DNA of 64,000 nucleotides from Wolinella succinogenes DSM 1740 (lineage in GTDB: Bacteria > Campylobacterota > Campylobacteria > Campylobacterales > Helicobacteraceae): NCBI RefSeq assembly GCF_000196135.1, contig NC_005090.1, forward strand, positions 1,994,001 through 2,058,000, in the 5' to 3' direction. Below, in pieces: positions 27,492 through 36,520 of the stretch (its first letter is position 1; the number at the start of each line of letters is the position of its first letter). The notes beneath the pieces were generated by a model. It made no database searches. It worked only from the letters and a program-made list of their open reading frames with translations, and was not told the origin of the DNA. A program made the position numbers and the translations under genes.

Positions 27492-27507
27492 AAGGGGCAA
27501 TCCCCTT
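27492..27507 (-). repeat. Hairpin in the argB leader
   Basis: AAGGGG and CCCCTT pair around a four-base loop about 20 bases before the argB ATG. It lies between the -10 box at 27567-27572 and the gene, so it would form in the leader RNA. Function unknown. Confidence 0.35.
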
Positions 27508-27566
27508 GTTATAAGCCCGACAAAAAGCCTTGAGAAGGGGGATTTTGCAGGGTAAATAGAGGGACT

Positions 27567-27572
27567 ATTATA
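27567..27572 (-). promoter_or_regulatory. -10 box for argB
   Basis: TATAAT on the minus strand about 95 bases before argB, in the gap after the ArsS fusion gene. Confidence 0.5.
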
Positions 27573-27603
27573 GCAGGTTTACAGGGGAATTGAGCCGCTC
27601 CCC

Positions 27604-29466
27604 TCAAAGAGGCTCTGGCGCTATCACCCCTTGGCAACTAGAGCCAAGCCCCGCGGTGCAAGCATAACAGTGCTCACCAAAAACCACACGGCGCTTTAGC
27701 GACTTTTGGATAAGCATCTCCTCTAGACTCTTCGCCCCTTGCGCCTCCAAAGAGAGCATCTGGTTAAAGTCGCAATCATAGATTCGCCCCTCATAGGAGA
27801 CGGAGATTTGAGAGCGGCACATGAGGTGGGGGGTGGCGCTTGGATTGAAGTGGGTTCTAAGAAGCGTCTCATATTCTAGGAGCTCACCTGACCTCTCTAA
27901 AGAATCACGGAATCGTCCGATGGGAATATTGTTCATGCTCAAAAGCCGATGGAAGAAAATCTCCTCTTTTTCAAAGAGCTGCTCCTTGTAAAGGCGCTCT
28001 AGCTCCATCACCCTAGGGGGTAAAAAGGGACCGCTTGGATTGTAGACAAAATCGAGCTTCAAGTCGGGATTTTTCCCATAACCCAGCGCATTGAGCCGTT
28101 TGATCACTTCAATAGAATCTCCATAAACCCCCCTTCCTCGCACCCTATCCACCTCCTCCTCGCTCACCTCAGGAAGTGATGCGACGAGTTCGACTTTGTG
28201 TTTGGCATAAAACTCCGCCAAATGCTCCCATGGCGACTCTTTTAAAATCACCAAATTGGTGCGCACAATGAGGCGAGAGGCGACCTTGGATCCCTCATGG
28301 ATGAGCCACTCAAAGTGCGGATTCATCTCAGGTGCTCCCCCTGTAATATCCAGCGTCTCAAAGCCGTGTCGAACAAAAAGCTCTAAAGCCTTTTTCATCA
28401 CTTCTTGGCTCATCTGCTCCCTGCGGTTGGGCCCTGCTTCCACATGGCAGTGGCGACAGGCAAGGTTGCACACTTTGCCTAGATTGAGCTGCATGGTGTG
28501 GAGCTTTTGGGTCTCTTTCAAGGAATCAGAGATTCGCTCCCCAAAGGGAGTGGAATCGGAATAAGAGACCACCAAGGCTTCCTTGGGGGTGGCGGGATTT
28601 CCGCGCTCTATTCGCTCTCCATAGGAGAGAAAAGCAGGAGAATCCTCCCCCCAGATGGCGCGAAACTCTTTGATGAACGCCTCTGAATCGTAATTTAGCT
28701 CGATGGCATCAATGAATAGCCCCTCAAAATAGGTGCCATAGAGCCTTTGAAAAGGAGCTTTTTGAGTGGAGATGCGCGTAATAACTCCCGAACCAAGCGA
28801 GGGGAAATTGGGTAACCCCGCAGCCCCATTGTTGATCACCACGCCATGAGGAAGGGCTAGCAAAGCCGCCCCGCAAGTGTGCGAGGAGGCCAAAATGCTC
28901 ACTTCATTCTCTTTGAGCCAATCCTCTAACTCCCTCTGTCGCTTGGGGTTTTGAAGATTCTCTTTGGAGCACATCCAGCCCGCTAGACTCTTTTCATCCC
29001 CATGCGTCACCGCCACCTTTTTGCCTCCGACCCAAAGCCCAATATTCTTAGCGCGTGCACCCAAACGCTCTTTATACCCCCTCAAAGAAGAATCGACCCT
29101 CTCGCGCAACCTTTCATGAATCGCATTCGCCCACTTAACCGTAAGCGAGGAGGTCCAAGAAGGATAGAAGCAGCCACACCCTGCCTCACTCTTCTCTTGG
29201 CGCGCCAGCTCCACTTCAACATTGCCATTGAGCAGAATATAGTCGGCGATTCCCTCTTCGATTCTCACAAATGACTCAACGCTTGCATCAAACCAGTGAA
29301 TGTCTCCATTAAACACCACCAGAGCCTCAGGCTCAACAAGGGATTTAAGGGCTTGAAGCGCCTGAAAATTCCCATAAAGCCCTCCGACCACATAGAGCGT
29401 CTCACACGAGGGCGATTCTTCCCAAGAAAATTGAAGAGCGTAGTCGCTAGGACAGTACTCCATCAT
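27604..29466 (-). CDS. Metallophosphoesterase-like domain fused to ArsS-like radical SAM enzyme
   Basis: A 620-residue fusion. Residues 20-265 follow the calcineurin-like phosphoesterase layout (GGLYGN, NGDIHWFD, GNVE, THGD, SHTCGA), but first-motif Asp and His and the GNHE His are replaced. Residues 325-560 are radical SAM with C333, C337 and C340 in CNLACRHC, then HVEAGPN, DITGGAPEMNPHF and LVYNP-like FVYNPSGP. The C-terminus has MCRSQISV, YDCDFNQML and CYACTAGLGSSCQG, all diagnostic of ArsS, the enzyme of arsenosugar synthesis that attaches a dimethylarsenic group to an adenosyl moiety. A TTG at 29493 is possible, but ATG at 29466 forms ATGA with the symporter stop. No arsM is nearby. Confidence 0.85.
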   Translation of the reverse strand: MMEYCPSDYALQFSWEESPSCETLYVVGGLYGNFQALQALKSLVEPEALVVFNGDIHWFDASVESFVRIEEGIADYILLNGNVEVELARQEKSEAGCGCFYPSWTSSLTVKWANAIHERLRERVDSSLRGYKERLGARAKNIGLWVGGKKVAVTHGDEKSLAGWMCSKENLQNPKRQRELEDWLKENEVSILASSHTCGAALLALPHGVVINNGAAGLPNFPSLGSGVITRISTQKAPFQRLYGTYFEGLFIDAIELNYDSEAFIKEFRAIWGEDSPAFLSYGERIERGNPATPKEALVVSYSDSTPFGERISDSLKETQKLHTMQLNLGKVCNLACRHCHVEAGPNRREQMSQEVMKKALELFVRHGFETLDITGGAPEMNPHFEWLIHEGSKVASRLIVRTNLVILKESPWEHLAEFYAKHKVELVASLPEVSEEEVDRVRGRGVYGDSIEVIKRLNALGYGKNPDLKLDFVYNPSGPFLPPRVMELERLYKEQLFEKEEIFFHRLLSMNNIPIGRFRDSLERSGELLEYETLLRTHFNPSATPHLMCRSQISVSYEGRIYDCDFNQMLSLEAQGAKSLEEMLIQKSLKRRVVFGEHCYACTAGLGSSCQGVIAPEPL

Positions 29467-30830
29467 CGATTTTTCCAAAGCGAAGGGAGCCAATAGGCAA
29501 TCACGCAGAGAATCAGTCCATAAAAATTGACCCCCAAAAGCATCGCCGAATCTCCCTCTCCGATCTTAAGAAACTCAGGCAATCCCCCCAGCACTAGCCA
29601 GATTCCAAGGGCAATACCCAGCCAAAAGCTCAAATGAAATCCAAGAGGCGTAGGACGAATCCAGCCATGCAGCATGAACACTGGCGCTAGCCCGATCACC
29701 ATCGTCCCGCTAATCGTGGTCGCTTTTAAAATATCCGTCCCCAAGAACATAGGAATATTCCCAAAAATCGCAAAAATGACCATGGCGATCATCCCCACCC
29801 CAATAGCCTTAGCGCCTAGATTCTTCCCTAAAAGCTCTGCCAAATCCCTGCCCACAAGCTTAGAGAGACTAGAGAAGGTCGAATCAAGAGTCGATCCCGC
29901 CGCAATCACCATGACGACAGTCATCACTAAAAGCGCCCCCGTCCCCATCGAACCCGCTAGTGCGGCTGGAACATTTCCGCTGGCTGTAAGCCCGATAAGC
30001 TTGGCATGAATCCCTACAAAACTAAAAAGCACGATGGCGATAAATCCTAAAATCCCCGAAATCACAAACGCCCTCAACATCGTCTTTTCTTCACAGATGA
30101 ACCCTCGATCCGTGAGCACGGGATCATGAAAAGGGTAACTAAAGAGCTGAAGCGCGGCCACAAGGAGCAGATCGACTCCCGCCTCCAATCTCCAATCCCC
30201 TGTGCCAAGAAGAGTGGGGAGAGTGTTTTGAGGCAAAATATCACCCATCACCCAGGCTAGGAGCAGGATAAAGATGAGCGCCTGCGCGACATCCGTCATG
30301 ATAGAGCCTCTAAGTCCTCCCCTTAGAGAGTAAAGGAGTGTGATGAGTGTGAAAAGAAGCGCGGCGATGATGAATCCTTGGCTCCCGCTTGCCCCATAAT
30401 AACCCCCCACTACCGCTGTGTTGCTCCAAACCTCATTAAAGAGGCGAATAAGAATCGCGGCACTGAAAGCAAATGCAGCCCACTGCCCATAGTGGGTCGT
30501 CAAAAATTCGACCAGCCCTCTAGCGCCAAACTTGGTGCGCAGGCGATAGATGGCTAGCCCAGCGATGGGAATGCAAAGCCAATAAGTTGCATAGGCGATT
30601 CCACCCACAATCCCATACTTCGCACCCAAGTTGGCCGCATTGGTGATGGACTTAGCAAAAATCCAACTAATAAAAATACTGCTTGTAAGCAGGGGCATAG
30701 AGATGCTTTTTCCAAGGGCACTCTCGCCATTGAAAAAGCTTCCAATGGTTTGCGCGCGCGGAGAGAGGAGATACATGACGATTCCATAAATCGCCAAGAA
30801 TCCCCAAAAATAGAGACCGTAGTGTTCCAT
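29463..30830 (-). CDS. Sodium:solute symporter (SSS family)
   Basis: A 455-residue permease with about 12-13 membrane helices. Family features include the unwound first helix region TSSIFISWIFAKS, YSLRGGLRGSIMTDV, and the Na+-site segment AGSTLDSTFSSLSKLVGRD. Substrates of the family include proline, pantothenate, sugars and urea; sequence alone does not tell. Its stop overlaps the ArsS-fusion start by four bases, so the two products may act on linked compounds. Confidence 0.88.
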   Translation of the reverse strand: MEHYGLYFWGFLAIYGIVMYLLSPRAQTIGSFFNGESALGKSISMPLLTSSIFISWIFAKSITNAANLGAKYGIVGGIAYATYWLCIPIAGLAIYRLRTKFGARGLVEFLTTHYGQWAAFAFSAAILIRLFNEVWSNTAVVGGYYGASGSQGFIIAALLFTLITLLYSLRGGLRGSIMTDVAQALIFILLLAWVMGDILPQNTLPTLLGTGDWRLEAGVDLLLVAALQLFSYPFHDPVLTDRGFICEEKTMLRAFVISGILGFIAIVLFSFVGIHAKLIGLTASGNVPAALAGSMGTGALLVMTVVMVIAAGSTLDSTFSSLSKLVGRDLAELLGKNLGAKAIGVGMIAMVIFAIFGNIPMFLGTDILKATTISGTMVIGLAPVFMLHGWIRPTPLGFHLSFWLGIALGIWLVLGGLPEFLKIGEGDSAMLLGVNFYGLILCVIAYWLPSLWKNR

Positions 30831-30941
30831 TGAGTGAATTTCCTTTTTGATTGAGTCCGCTTGAGGATAAAAGGGTGTTTTCTAAACCTAGAAACTAAAG
30901 CAAAGAGAGCAAAGATCGCCCCTATGCCCTTAAAGATGGTG

Positions 30942-30948
30942 TATTATA
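30942..30948. promoter_or_regulatory. Two-way -10 element
   Basis: TATTATA reads TATTAT on the + strand, before the hydroxyacid dehydrogenase gene, and TATAAT on the minus strand, before the symporter gene. The gap is 163 bases. One or both uses are possible. Confidence 0.35.
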
Positions 30949-30993
30949 GACAAATCCAATTCCTAAAATCAATCGAAATCCAAAAGGAGTCTC

Positions 30994-31932
30994 ATGAAAA
31001 TAGCGATTTTAGATGCCCTCACCCTGGGGGGATGCGACCTAGAATCTCTCTCTAAGTGGGGTGAGTTGACCCTCTATCCCACCACCTCCAAAGAGGAGCG
31101 CCTAGCGCACTCTCAAGGCCAGACGATTCTCATCACCAACAAGGTGGTGCTAGATGAAGAGATTCTCTCTCAGCTTCCCGACCTCAAGCTCATTTGCATC
31201 TCCGCCACAGGGATGAACAATGTGGATCTTGCCTACGCAAAAAAGAGAGGAATCGCCGTCAAAAATGTCGCGGGCTACTCCACTAGCGGCGTAGCTCAGC
31301 ACACCCTGCTCCTTGTCCTTGCGCTCCTAGGGAAGCTCCCCTACTATCACCAATACACTCAAAAAGGAGCATGGATGGAGAGCCCCATTTTCACCCATTT
31401 GGATGAGGAGATGCATGAATTGAAGGGGAAGAAATGGGGAATCATCGGCATGGGAGCCATCGGGCAAAGGGTCGCTAAGCTCGCCACTGCCTTTGGAGCG
31501 ATTCCTTCCTACCACTCCACTAGCGGCGCCAACACTCACCAGCCCTATCCTGCACTCACCCTAGAGGCGATTCTTGAAGAATCGGACATTCTCACCATTC
31601 ATGCTCCTTTGAATGAAAAAACGCATCACCTGCTGAATGAATCGCGCCTCAAAAGGGTTAAAAGGGGGGCGATTCTAATCAATGTAGGGCGCGGAGGAAT
31701 CGTGGATGAAGAGGCGCTTTCTCGTCTCATGCTGGAAAGGAATCTTTGGGTGGGACTCGATGTGCTAGAGAGCGAACCGATGCAAAAAAATCACCCCCTC
31801 CAAAATCCAGCACTAAAGGAGCGTCTCATCATTACTCCTCACATCGCTTGGGGCTACAAGGAGAGTCGAGAACGCCTCATAAAAGGCGTGGAGCAAAATA
31901 TCCAAGAGGCCTTAAGGGAGGGTCTTCTCTAG
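30994..31932 (+). CDS. D-isomer-specific 2-hydroxyacid dehydrogenase
   Basis: A 312-residue NAD(P)-dependent dehydrogenase of the glycerate/hydroxypyruvate type. The nucleotide motif is GMGAIGQRVA. The catalytic trio is visible as Arg in NVGRGGIVDE, Glu in VLESEP, and His in TPHIAW. The position after strand two that normally holds Asp in NAD enzymes reads YHSTSG, which leans to NADP. ATG at 30994 follows AAAGGAG. Its end overlaps the convergent membrane-protein gene by 21 bases. H. pylori has a homologue of unknown substrate. Confidence 0.88.
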   Translation: MKIAILDALTLGGCDLESLSKWGELTLYPTTSKEERLAHSQGQTILITNKVVLDEEILSQLPDLKLICISATGMNNVDLAYAKKRGIAVKNVAGYSTSGVAQHTLLLVLALLGKLPYYHQYTQKGAWMESPIFTHLDEEMHELKGKKWGIIGMGAIGQRVAKLATAFGAIPSYHSTSGANTHQPYPALTLEAILEESDILTIHAPLNEKTHHLLNESRLKRVKRGAILINVGRGGIVDEEALSRLMLERNLWVGLDVLESEPMQKNHPLQNPALKERLIITPHIAWGYKESRERLIKGVEQNIQEALREGLL

Positions 31933-32352
31933 GCGACTCGTTCGCGTATCACCGGGGAGTCGATAATAGATCGCCTCCCGCCCCTCATAGAGAATCTCCA
32001 CCTCCCTTTTTTCCCCGTTTTTGAGCGTCAAACTCACCCCTTTTTGATAGAAGAGAATCTCTCCTATGCTCCGACCAACAGGAGGGAAAAAGGCAAGAAG
32101 CGCAAAAAAAATCATTGCAAGGTAGGCCCCCCTAAAGAGATTGGATAAAGGCGCGTAAAGGAGGAGATATCCCACAAAAAAAGAGGAGAGGAGATAGCCC
32201 CAGCCATTAAGAGTGTAGGCGAAATAGGGATTGAAATATTCATGGATTCCGTGATATTTGAGGTAGCTCTCCATCACCCCCGCCAAAAGAATCGCCGTAG
32301 GAATGAGCGCGAAAAGCAGTCCAAAAAAGAGCACCGAAAAGAGTTTGGCCAT
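31912..32352 (-). CDS. Unknown integral membrane protein
   Basis: A 146-residue protein with three or four hydrophobic helices (about 5-27, 47-70, 74-92) and a C-terminal cytoplasmic or periplasmic tail of 45 residues rich in charged residues (GVSLTLKNGEKREVEI). I do not recognise a family. It ends the carB - YrdC-like - membrane protein run; four bases separate it from the YrdC-like gene. Confidence 0.65.
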   Translation of the reverse strand: MAKLFSVLFFGLLFALIPTAILLAGVMESYLKYHGIHEYFNPYFAYTLNGWGYLLSSFFVGYLLLYAPLSNLFRGAYLAMIFFALLAFFPPVGRSIGEILFYQKGVSLTLKNGEKREVEILYEGREAIYYRLPGDTRTSRLEKTLP

Positions 32353-32356
32353 TGCA

Positions 32357-32800
32357 CTACCCTCGAAGTTTGCGGCGCCTAGAGCGTCCTAGTCGCCATA
32401 TTTTAGAGGGTTGCCCCTCGCATAATCCCGCCTCATCTAACACCATTATATCGCAAGCCCTCTCTCCAAACTCCAAAGAAAAAACCCCTCCGCTTGGATT
32501 GGCCGAGGTGGAGTAGAGGTAACCAAAACGCTCTAAAAAACGCCGATGCCTAGGCTCTTTGACCACACGAATACCCGCTCCATTGGGATAGACAAAGGAG
32601 CTTTTATTGCTCCTTCGAACAAGGTTTCTAAAGAGTAGGGGCACACGAGAGAATCGCTTGAGGGCGGAGAGAGAATCGAGCGTGAGCAAGATAGGCTTTT
32701 GAGAAGGGCGGGACTTGAGAGCAGCCAAGCGATGGGGGTCTTGGCTCAAAAGCCCCACGGTCGTATCGGTTTGAACCAGATAGACCGATTGGGGATTCAT
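32357..32800 (-). CDS. Short Sua5/YciO/YrdC-family protein
   Basis: A 147-residue member of the threonylcarbamoyl-AMP synthase superfamily; typical TsaC proteins are about 190 residues. It keeps TDTTVGL near the start, the KSRPSQKP segment that aligns with the KxR nucleotide/tRNA motif, and STSANPSGG. The middle is compact. It could be the cell's TsaC or a divergent paralogue. It follows carB by five bases, as its H. pylori counterpart (HP0918) does. Confidence 0.75.
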   Translation of the reverse strand: MNPQSVYLVQTDTTVGLLSQDPHRLAALKSRPSQKPILLTLDSLSALKRFSRVPLLFRNLVRRSNKSSFVYPNGAGIRVVKEPRHRRFLERFGYLYSTSANPSGGVFSLEFGERACDIMVLDEAGLCEGQPSKIWRLGRSRRRKLRG

Positions 32801-32805
32801 CGAGG

Positions 32806-35800
32806 CTAACCTCGGAGGTAGTCTTGGATCGCCACCGCGCTATTCACCTCGCCCTCTCGCATCTCTTTAATGGCGAGTGCCGCGGCATTAGCGGCAGCCA
32901 GCGTGGTGAAATAGGGGACATTGCTCCGCAAGACTTGATGGCGAATGCGCTTGGCATCATCTTTGCTCGATTTGTTGTCGCTAGTGTTGATCGCCAGCGC
33001 CACATCGCCATTGGTGAGCATATCTTCGATATTGGGTCGCCCCTCTGAGATCTTAAGCACCACTTGCGCCTTCACGCCTGCCTCCAAAAGCGCCTTGTGC
33101 GTGCCGCCTGTGGCCAAAATCTCAAAGCCCAGCGTCTCAAACTTTCGTGCGATTTCCACGCCATGCGCCTTATCCAAATCGGTGAGCGAGATGAAGAGCT
33201 TCCCTTTTTGGGGGAGAGAGTTTTTGCACGCAAGCTGACTCTTGGCAAAGCTGATTCCAAAGCTGTGGCTAATTCCCATCACTTCGCCCGTGGACTTCAT
33301 CTCAGGCCCCAAAATCAGATCAGCTCCGCTTAGCTTGGTGAAAGGAAAGACCGATTCTTTGACAGCGATATGCTTTGTGGGTTTGGGCTTATAGATTCCC
33401 TCCTCTTCCATCACCATATTGAATCGATCATAGAAGGAGAGAGCTTCGAGCAAATCGCCCTTCCACATGACACGCGTGGCGACTTTGGCTAGAGGGATTC
33501 CCGTGGCCTTGCTCACAAAAGGAACGGTTCGGCTGGCGCGAGGATTGACTTCGATAAGATAGATCATCCCCTTGTGAATGGCGTATTGGGTGTTCATGAG
33601 ACCCTTCACCCCAAGAGCTAGGGCGATTTTGGCGGTGAGGTGCTCCAACTCCTTAAGCAAAGCAGGCTCAATGCTCACCGCAGGGAGTGAGCAGGCGCTA
33701 TCGCCTGAGTGGATTCCTGCCTCTTCGATGTGTTGCATAATTCCTGCGACATAGACCTTTTGGCCATCACTGATCGCGTCCACATCCAGCTCAATGGCGT
33801 TATCAAGAAACTTGTCAATCAATACAGGCGATTCGTTGCTCACACTCACCGCCTCTTCCATGTAGAGCTTGAGCTCCTCTTGGTTGTAGACGATTCGCAT
33901 GGCGCGTCCTCCAAGCACATAGCTGGGGCGCACAAGCACGGGGAATCCTATGCGATTGGCGATCTCGTGGGCCTCTTCCTTGGTGAAAGCCGTCCCATTT
34001 TCGGGTTGTTTGAGACCATTCTCCTCCACAAAACGGGAGAACTTCTCTCGATCCTCCGCCACATCAATCACCTTGGCGCTCGTTCCGATGATATTGGCTC
34101 CGATTCGCGTGAGATTCTTTGCAAGCTTCAAAGGGGTTTGACCTCCAAAGTGGACAATCACACCATCGGGCTTCTCGCGCTCAATGACACTTCGGACATG
34201 CTCAAAATCGATGGGCTCAAAGTAGAGAACATCGCTGGTGTCATAATCGGTGCTCACTGTTTCAGGATTGCAGTTGTACATGATAGAGGTGATTCCCATA
34301 TCTTCGAGTGCAAAGGAGGCGTGAACGCAACAGTAATCAAACTCGATACCCTGCCCGATACGGTTAGGCCCTCCGCCAATAATCATCACCTTTTTCTTAG
34401 AAGAATTCTCCTCTAGTGCTCTCCCTGCACCCGCAATCTCCATGATATTGGTGCTGGAGTAGAGATAGGGAGTGAGAGCCTCAAATTCAGCGGCGCAGGT
34501 GTCTACCTCCTGATATTCTAAAACCACTCCAAGACGCGCTCTCGCCTCATAGACCTCCGATTCACTTAGCTCTATGCCCTCTTTTTTGCTGATGAGAGAG
34601 GCGATCATCTTGTCGCTAAAGCCCTGCGCTTTGATCGCCCTAAGCCGCGTCTTGTCCGCCAAAAGCTCCAAATCGATGCTCGATTCGGACTTGATGATCT
34701 GCTCAATCTGTTCCAAAAACCATGGGTCAATCTTGCAAAGCTCATGAATCTCCTCTCGGCTCAAGCCAAGCCTAAAGCCCTCTGCCACATAAAGGAGTCG
34801 CTCCGCATTGGGTCGGCGAATCTCTTTTTTCACCAGCTCCAAATCGTTGCTAATAGGATTAAAGCCAAAGATTCCCGTCTCCATGGAGCAGAGCGCTTTT
34901 TGGAGCGATTCTTGGAAGGTGGCGCCAATGGCCATCACTTCGCCGATACTCTTCATTGAAGTGGTGAGGGTGCTATCGGCCTGGGGGAACTTCTCAAAGG
35001 TGAATCGGGGAATCTTAGTGACAATGTAGTCAATGGTCGGCTCAAAAGAGGCGGGAGTGCCGGTGATATCATTCTTGATCTCATCAAGCGTGTAGCCTAC
35101 CGCCAAAAGGGTCGCGACCTTGGCAATGGGATAGCCTGTCGCCTTAGAGGCAAGCGCAGAGCTTCGAGAGACTCTAGGATTCATCTCAATCACGATCATG
35201 CGCCCCGTTTCAGGATGAATGGAAAACTGCACATTGCTTCCGCCCGTATCCACGCCAATCTCGCGTAAAATCGCAAAAGAGGCATCCCTCATGCGCTGAT
35301 ACTCTTTATCCGTGAGGGTGAGCGCAGGAGCAATCGTGATACTATCACCCGTGTGCACGCCCATGGGATCGAGATTTTCGATGGAACAGACAATGATGCA
35401 GTTATCCGCCCTATCTCGAATCACCTCCATCTCATACTCCTTCCAGCCAAGGAGCGATTCTTCGATAAGAATCTCATGGATAGGGCTGATCTCTAGTCCA
35501 TTTTGAGCCAATTGCTTGAACTCTTCGATATTGTAGGCGACCCCACTGCCTCCCCCTGCAAGCGTGAAACTGGCACGAATAATGAGCGGGAATCCAATCT
35601 CTTTGGCCGCAATCATCGCCTCTTCCATATTGTAGGCGTAGCGAGAGAGGGGGAGATCCATCCCGATTTTTTGCATCGCCTCCTTGAAGGCTTGGCGATC
35701 TTCACCTTTTTTGATCGCCTCAGGCTTGGCCCCTAGAAAGACCACATCCTCTAGCATTCCTTTATTGTGCATACTCATGGCGATATTAAGCGCCGTTTGT

Positions 35801-36075
35801 CCACCCATCGTAGGAAGAATCGCATCCACTTTCTCTTTGCGGATGATGTCTTGAACGATCTCTTCGGTGATGGGTTCAATATAGGTGCGATCGGCAAACT
35901 CAGGGTCGGTCATGATCGTCGCGGGGTTGGAGTTGATGAGGACGACTTTGTAGCCAAGGCTTTTGAGGGTCTTGGCGGCTTGGGTGCCTGAGTAGTCAAA
36001 CTCGCACGCCTGACCGATGATGATAGGGCCTGATCCAATCAAAAGGATGGTTTTGATGTCTTCTCGCTTGGGCAT
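32806..36075 (-). CDS. carB: Carbamoyl-phosphate synthase large subunit
   Basis: Makes carbamoyl phosphate for arginine and pyrimidine synthesis from ammonia (supplied by CarA), bicarbonate and two ATP. At 1089 residues it is full length. Each half has an ATP-grasp domain: the first starts [20 protein letters not shown], the second [30 protein letters not shown] and [12 protein letters not shown] are the matching metal loops. The last 140 residues form the MGS-like allosteric domain. carA is not in the window. ATG at 36075. Confidence 0.98.
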   Translation of the reverse strand: MPKREDIKTILLIGSGPIIIGQACEFDYSGTQAAKTLKSLGYKVVLINSNPATIMTDPEFADRTYIEPITEEIVQDIIRKEKVDAILPTMGGQTALNIAMSMHNKGMLEDVVFLGAKPEAIKKGEDRQAFKEAMQKIGMDLPLSRYAYNMEEAMIAAKEIGFPLIIRASFTLAGGGSGVAYNIEEFKQLAQNGLEISPIHEILIEESLLGWKEYEMEVIRDRADNCIIVCSIENLDPMGVHTGDSITIAPALTLTDKEYQRMRDASFAILREIGVDTGGSNVQFSIHPETGRMIVIEMNPRVSRSSALASKATGYPIAKVATLLAVGYTLDEIKNDITGTPASFEPTIDYIVTKIPRFTFEKFPQADSTLTTSMKSIGEVMAIGATFQESLQKALCSMETGIFGFNPISNDLELVKKEIRRPNAERLLYVAEGFRLGLSREEIHELCKIDPWFLEQIEQIIKSESSIDLELLADKTRLRAIKAQGFSDKMIASLISKKEGIELSESEVYEARARLGVVLEYQEVDTCAAEFEALTPYLYSSTNIMEIAGAGRALEENSSKKKVMIIGGGPNRIGQGIEFDYCCVHASFALEDMGITSIMYNCNPETVSTDYDTSDVLYFEPIDFEHVRSVIEREKPDGVIVHFGGQTPLKLAKNLTRIGANIIGTSAKVIDVAEDREKFSRFVEENGLKQPENGTAFTKEEAHEIANRIGFPVLVRPSYVLGGRAMRIVYNQEELKLYMEEAVSVSNESPVLIDKFLDNAIELDVDAISDGQKVYVAGIMQHIEEAGIHSGDSACSLPAVSIEPALLKELEHLTAKIALALGVKGLMNTQYAIHKGMIYLIEVNPRASRTVPFVSKATGIPLAKVATRVMWKGDLLEALSFYDRFNMVMEEEGIYKPKPTKHIAVKESVFPFTKLSGADLILGPEMKSTGEVMGISHSFGISFAKSQLACKNSLPQKGKLFISLTDLDKAHGVEIARKFETLGFEILATGGTHKALLEAGVKAQVVLKISEGRPNIEDMLTNGDVALAINTSDNKSSKDDAKRIRHQVLRSNVPYFTTLAAANAAALAIKEMREGEVNSAVAIQDYLRG

Positions 36076-36125
36076 GATTCAACCTTAGAGTTTTGATGTC
36101 GTTCCAAAAGGGGCAAAATTGGGCG

Positions 36126-36131
36126 ATTCTA
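36126..36131 (-). promoter_or_regulatory. Candidate -10 box for carB
   Basis: TAGAAT on the minus strand, 51 bases before the carB ATG. Confidence 0.4.
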
Positions 36132-36229
36132 ACGAAAAAGCACTTAAGAAAAAGCATTAAAAAATCAGATAACCTCCCGATAGAATGCCTCCAAAGCCCT
36201 TCTTTACTTCCTTTTTAACTTTTTTAGGC

Positions 36230-36235
36230 TACAAT
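36230..36235 (+). promoter_or_regulatory. -10 box for the SRP RNA transcript
   Basis: TACAAT preceded by TTTTTTAGGC. It would start RNA near 36242, which puts the hairpin at 36257-36292 at the 5' end of the transcript. Confidence 0.5.
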
Positions 36236-36256
36236 CCCGCCTCACTTCCAAGAAGT

Positions 36257-36292
36257 AGGCACTGAGTCCGCTAGAGCGCGGATTGAGTGCCT
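36257..36292 (+). repeat. 5' hairpin ahead of the SRP RNA
   Basis: AGGCACT and AGTGCCT pair at the base, and TCCGC with GCGGA near the loop. It is followed by CCTTTTAG, too weak a U-run for a firm terminator call. It may be a leader removed by processing. Confidence 0.55.
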
Positions 36293-36294
36293 CC

Positions 36295-36396
36295 TTTTAG
36301 ACCTGTGCAATGGGCCCTTGGAGCAATGCTTCAGGGTGGGAACACAGCAGAGCCCTCCAGAGGTTCATGTGCCGCAGGTATCTGAAGGGGGGTCTT
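36295..36396 (+). ncRNA. ffs: Signal recognition particle RNA (4.5S, small bacterial type)
   Basis: The SRP domain IV core is at about 36331-36350: TCAGG, then GTG-GGAA-CAC, then AGCAG. Compared with E. coli (TCAGG, TCC-GGAA-GGA, AGCAG) the length and GGAA tetraloop are the same and the stem changes are compensatory. Flanking segments pair (CTTGGAG with CTCCAG, and AGACCTG with CAGG..TCT). This RNA binds Ffh to target membrane proteins. Ends are approximate; pairing supports at least 36299-36383. Confidence 0.88.
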
Positions 36397-36431
36397 GCCA
36401 ATTTTATAACTTGCTTTAAACTCTTTTCCTC

Positions 36432-36437
36432 TACAAT
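36432..36437 (+). promoter_or_regulatory. Candidate -10 box for speE operon
   Basis: TACAAT in CTCTACAATCCC, 84 bases before the speE ATG. Confidence 0.4.
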
Positions 36438-36520
36438 CCCCTCCAATCCAAAAATCAGACTCTCGCCAAGTCGCCCAAAATTTAGCGACTCTAGATATCA
36501 TTAAACAAGGAATCAACGCC

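Larger units (their letters stand above)
36076..36520. other. Longest gap between protein genes
   Basis: From left to right this stretch holds a minus-strand -10 box for carB, a + strand -10 box, a strong hairpin, the SRP RNA, and a + strand -10 box for speE. About 50 bases at 36132-36220 are AT-rich with no clear feature. No open frame in it looks coding. Confidence 0.7.

Noticed and set aside
33709-34416. 235-codon open frame opposite carB
   Set aside because: Antisense to a conserved ATP-grasp domain; no coding signal of its own.
36257-36292. Alu-like domain of a long (Bacillus-type) SRP RNA
   Set aside because: The hairpin has none of the loop motifs of that domain and Campylobacterota are expected to have the small form.
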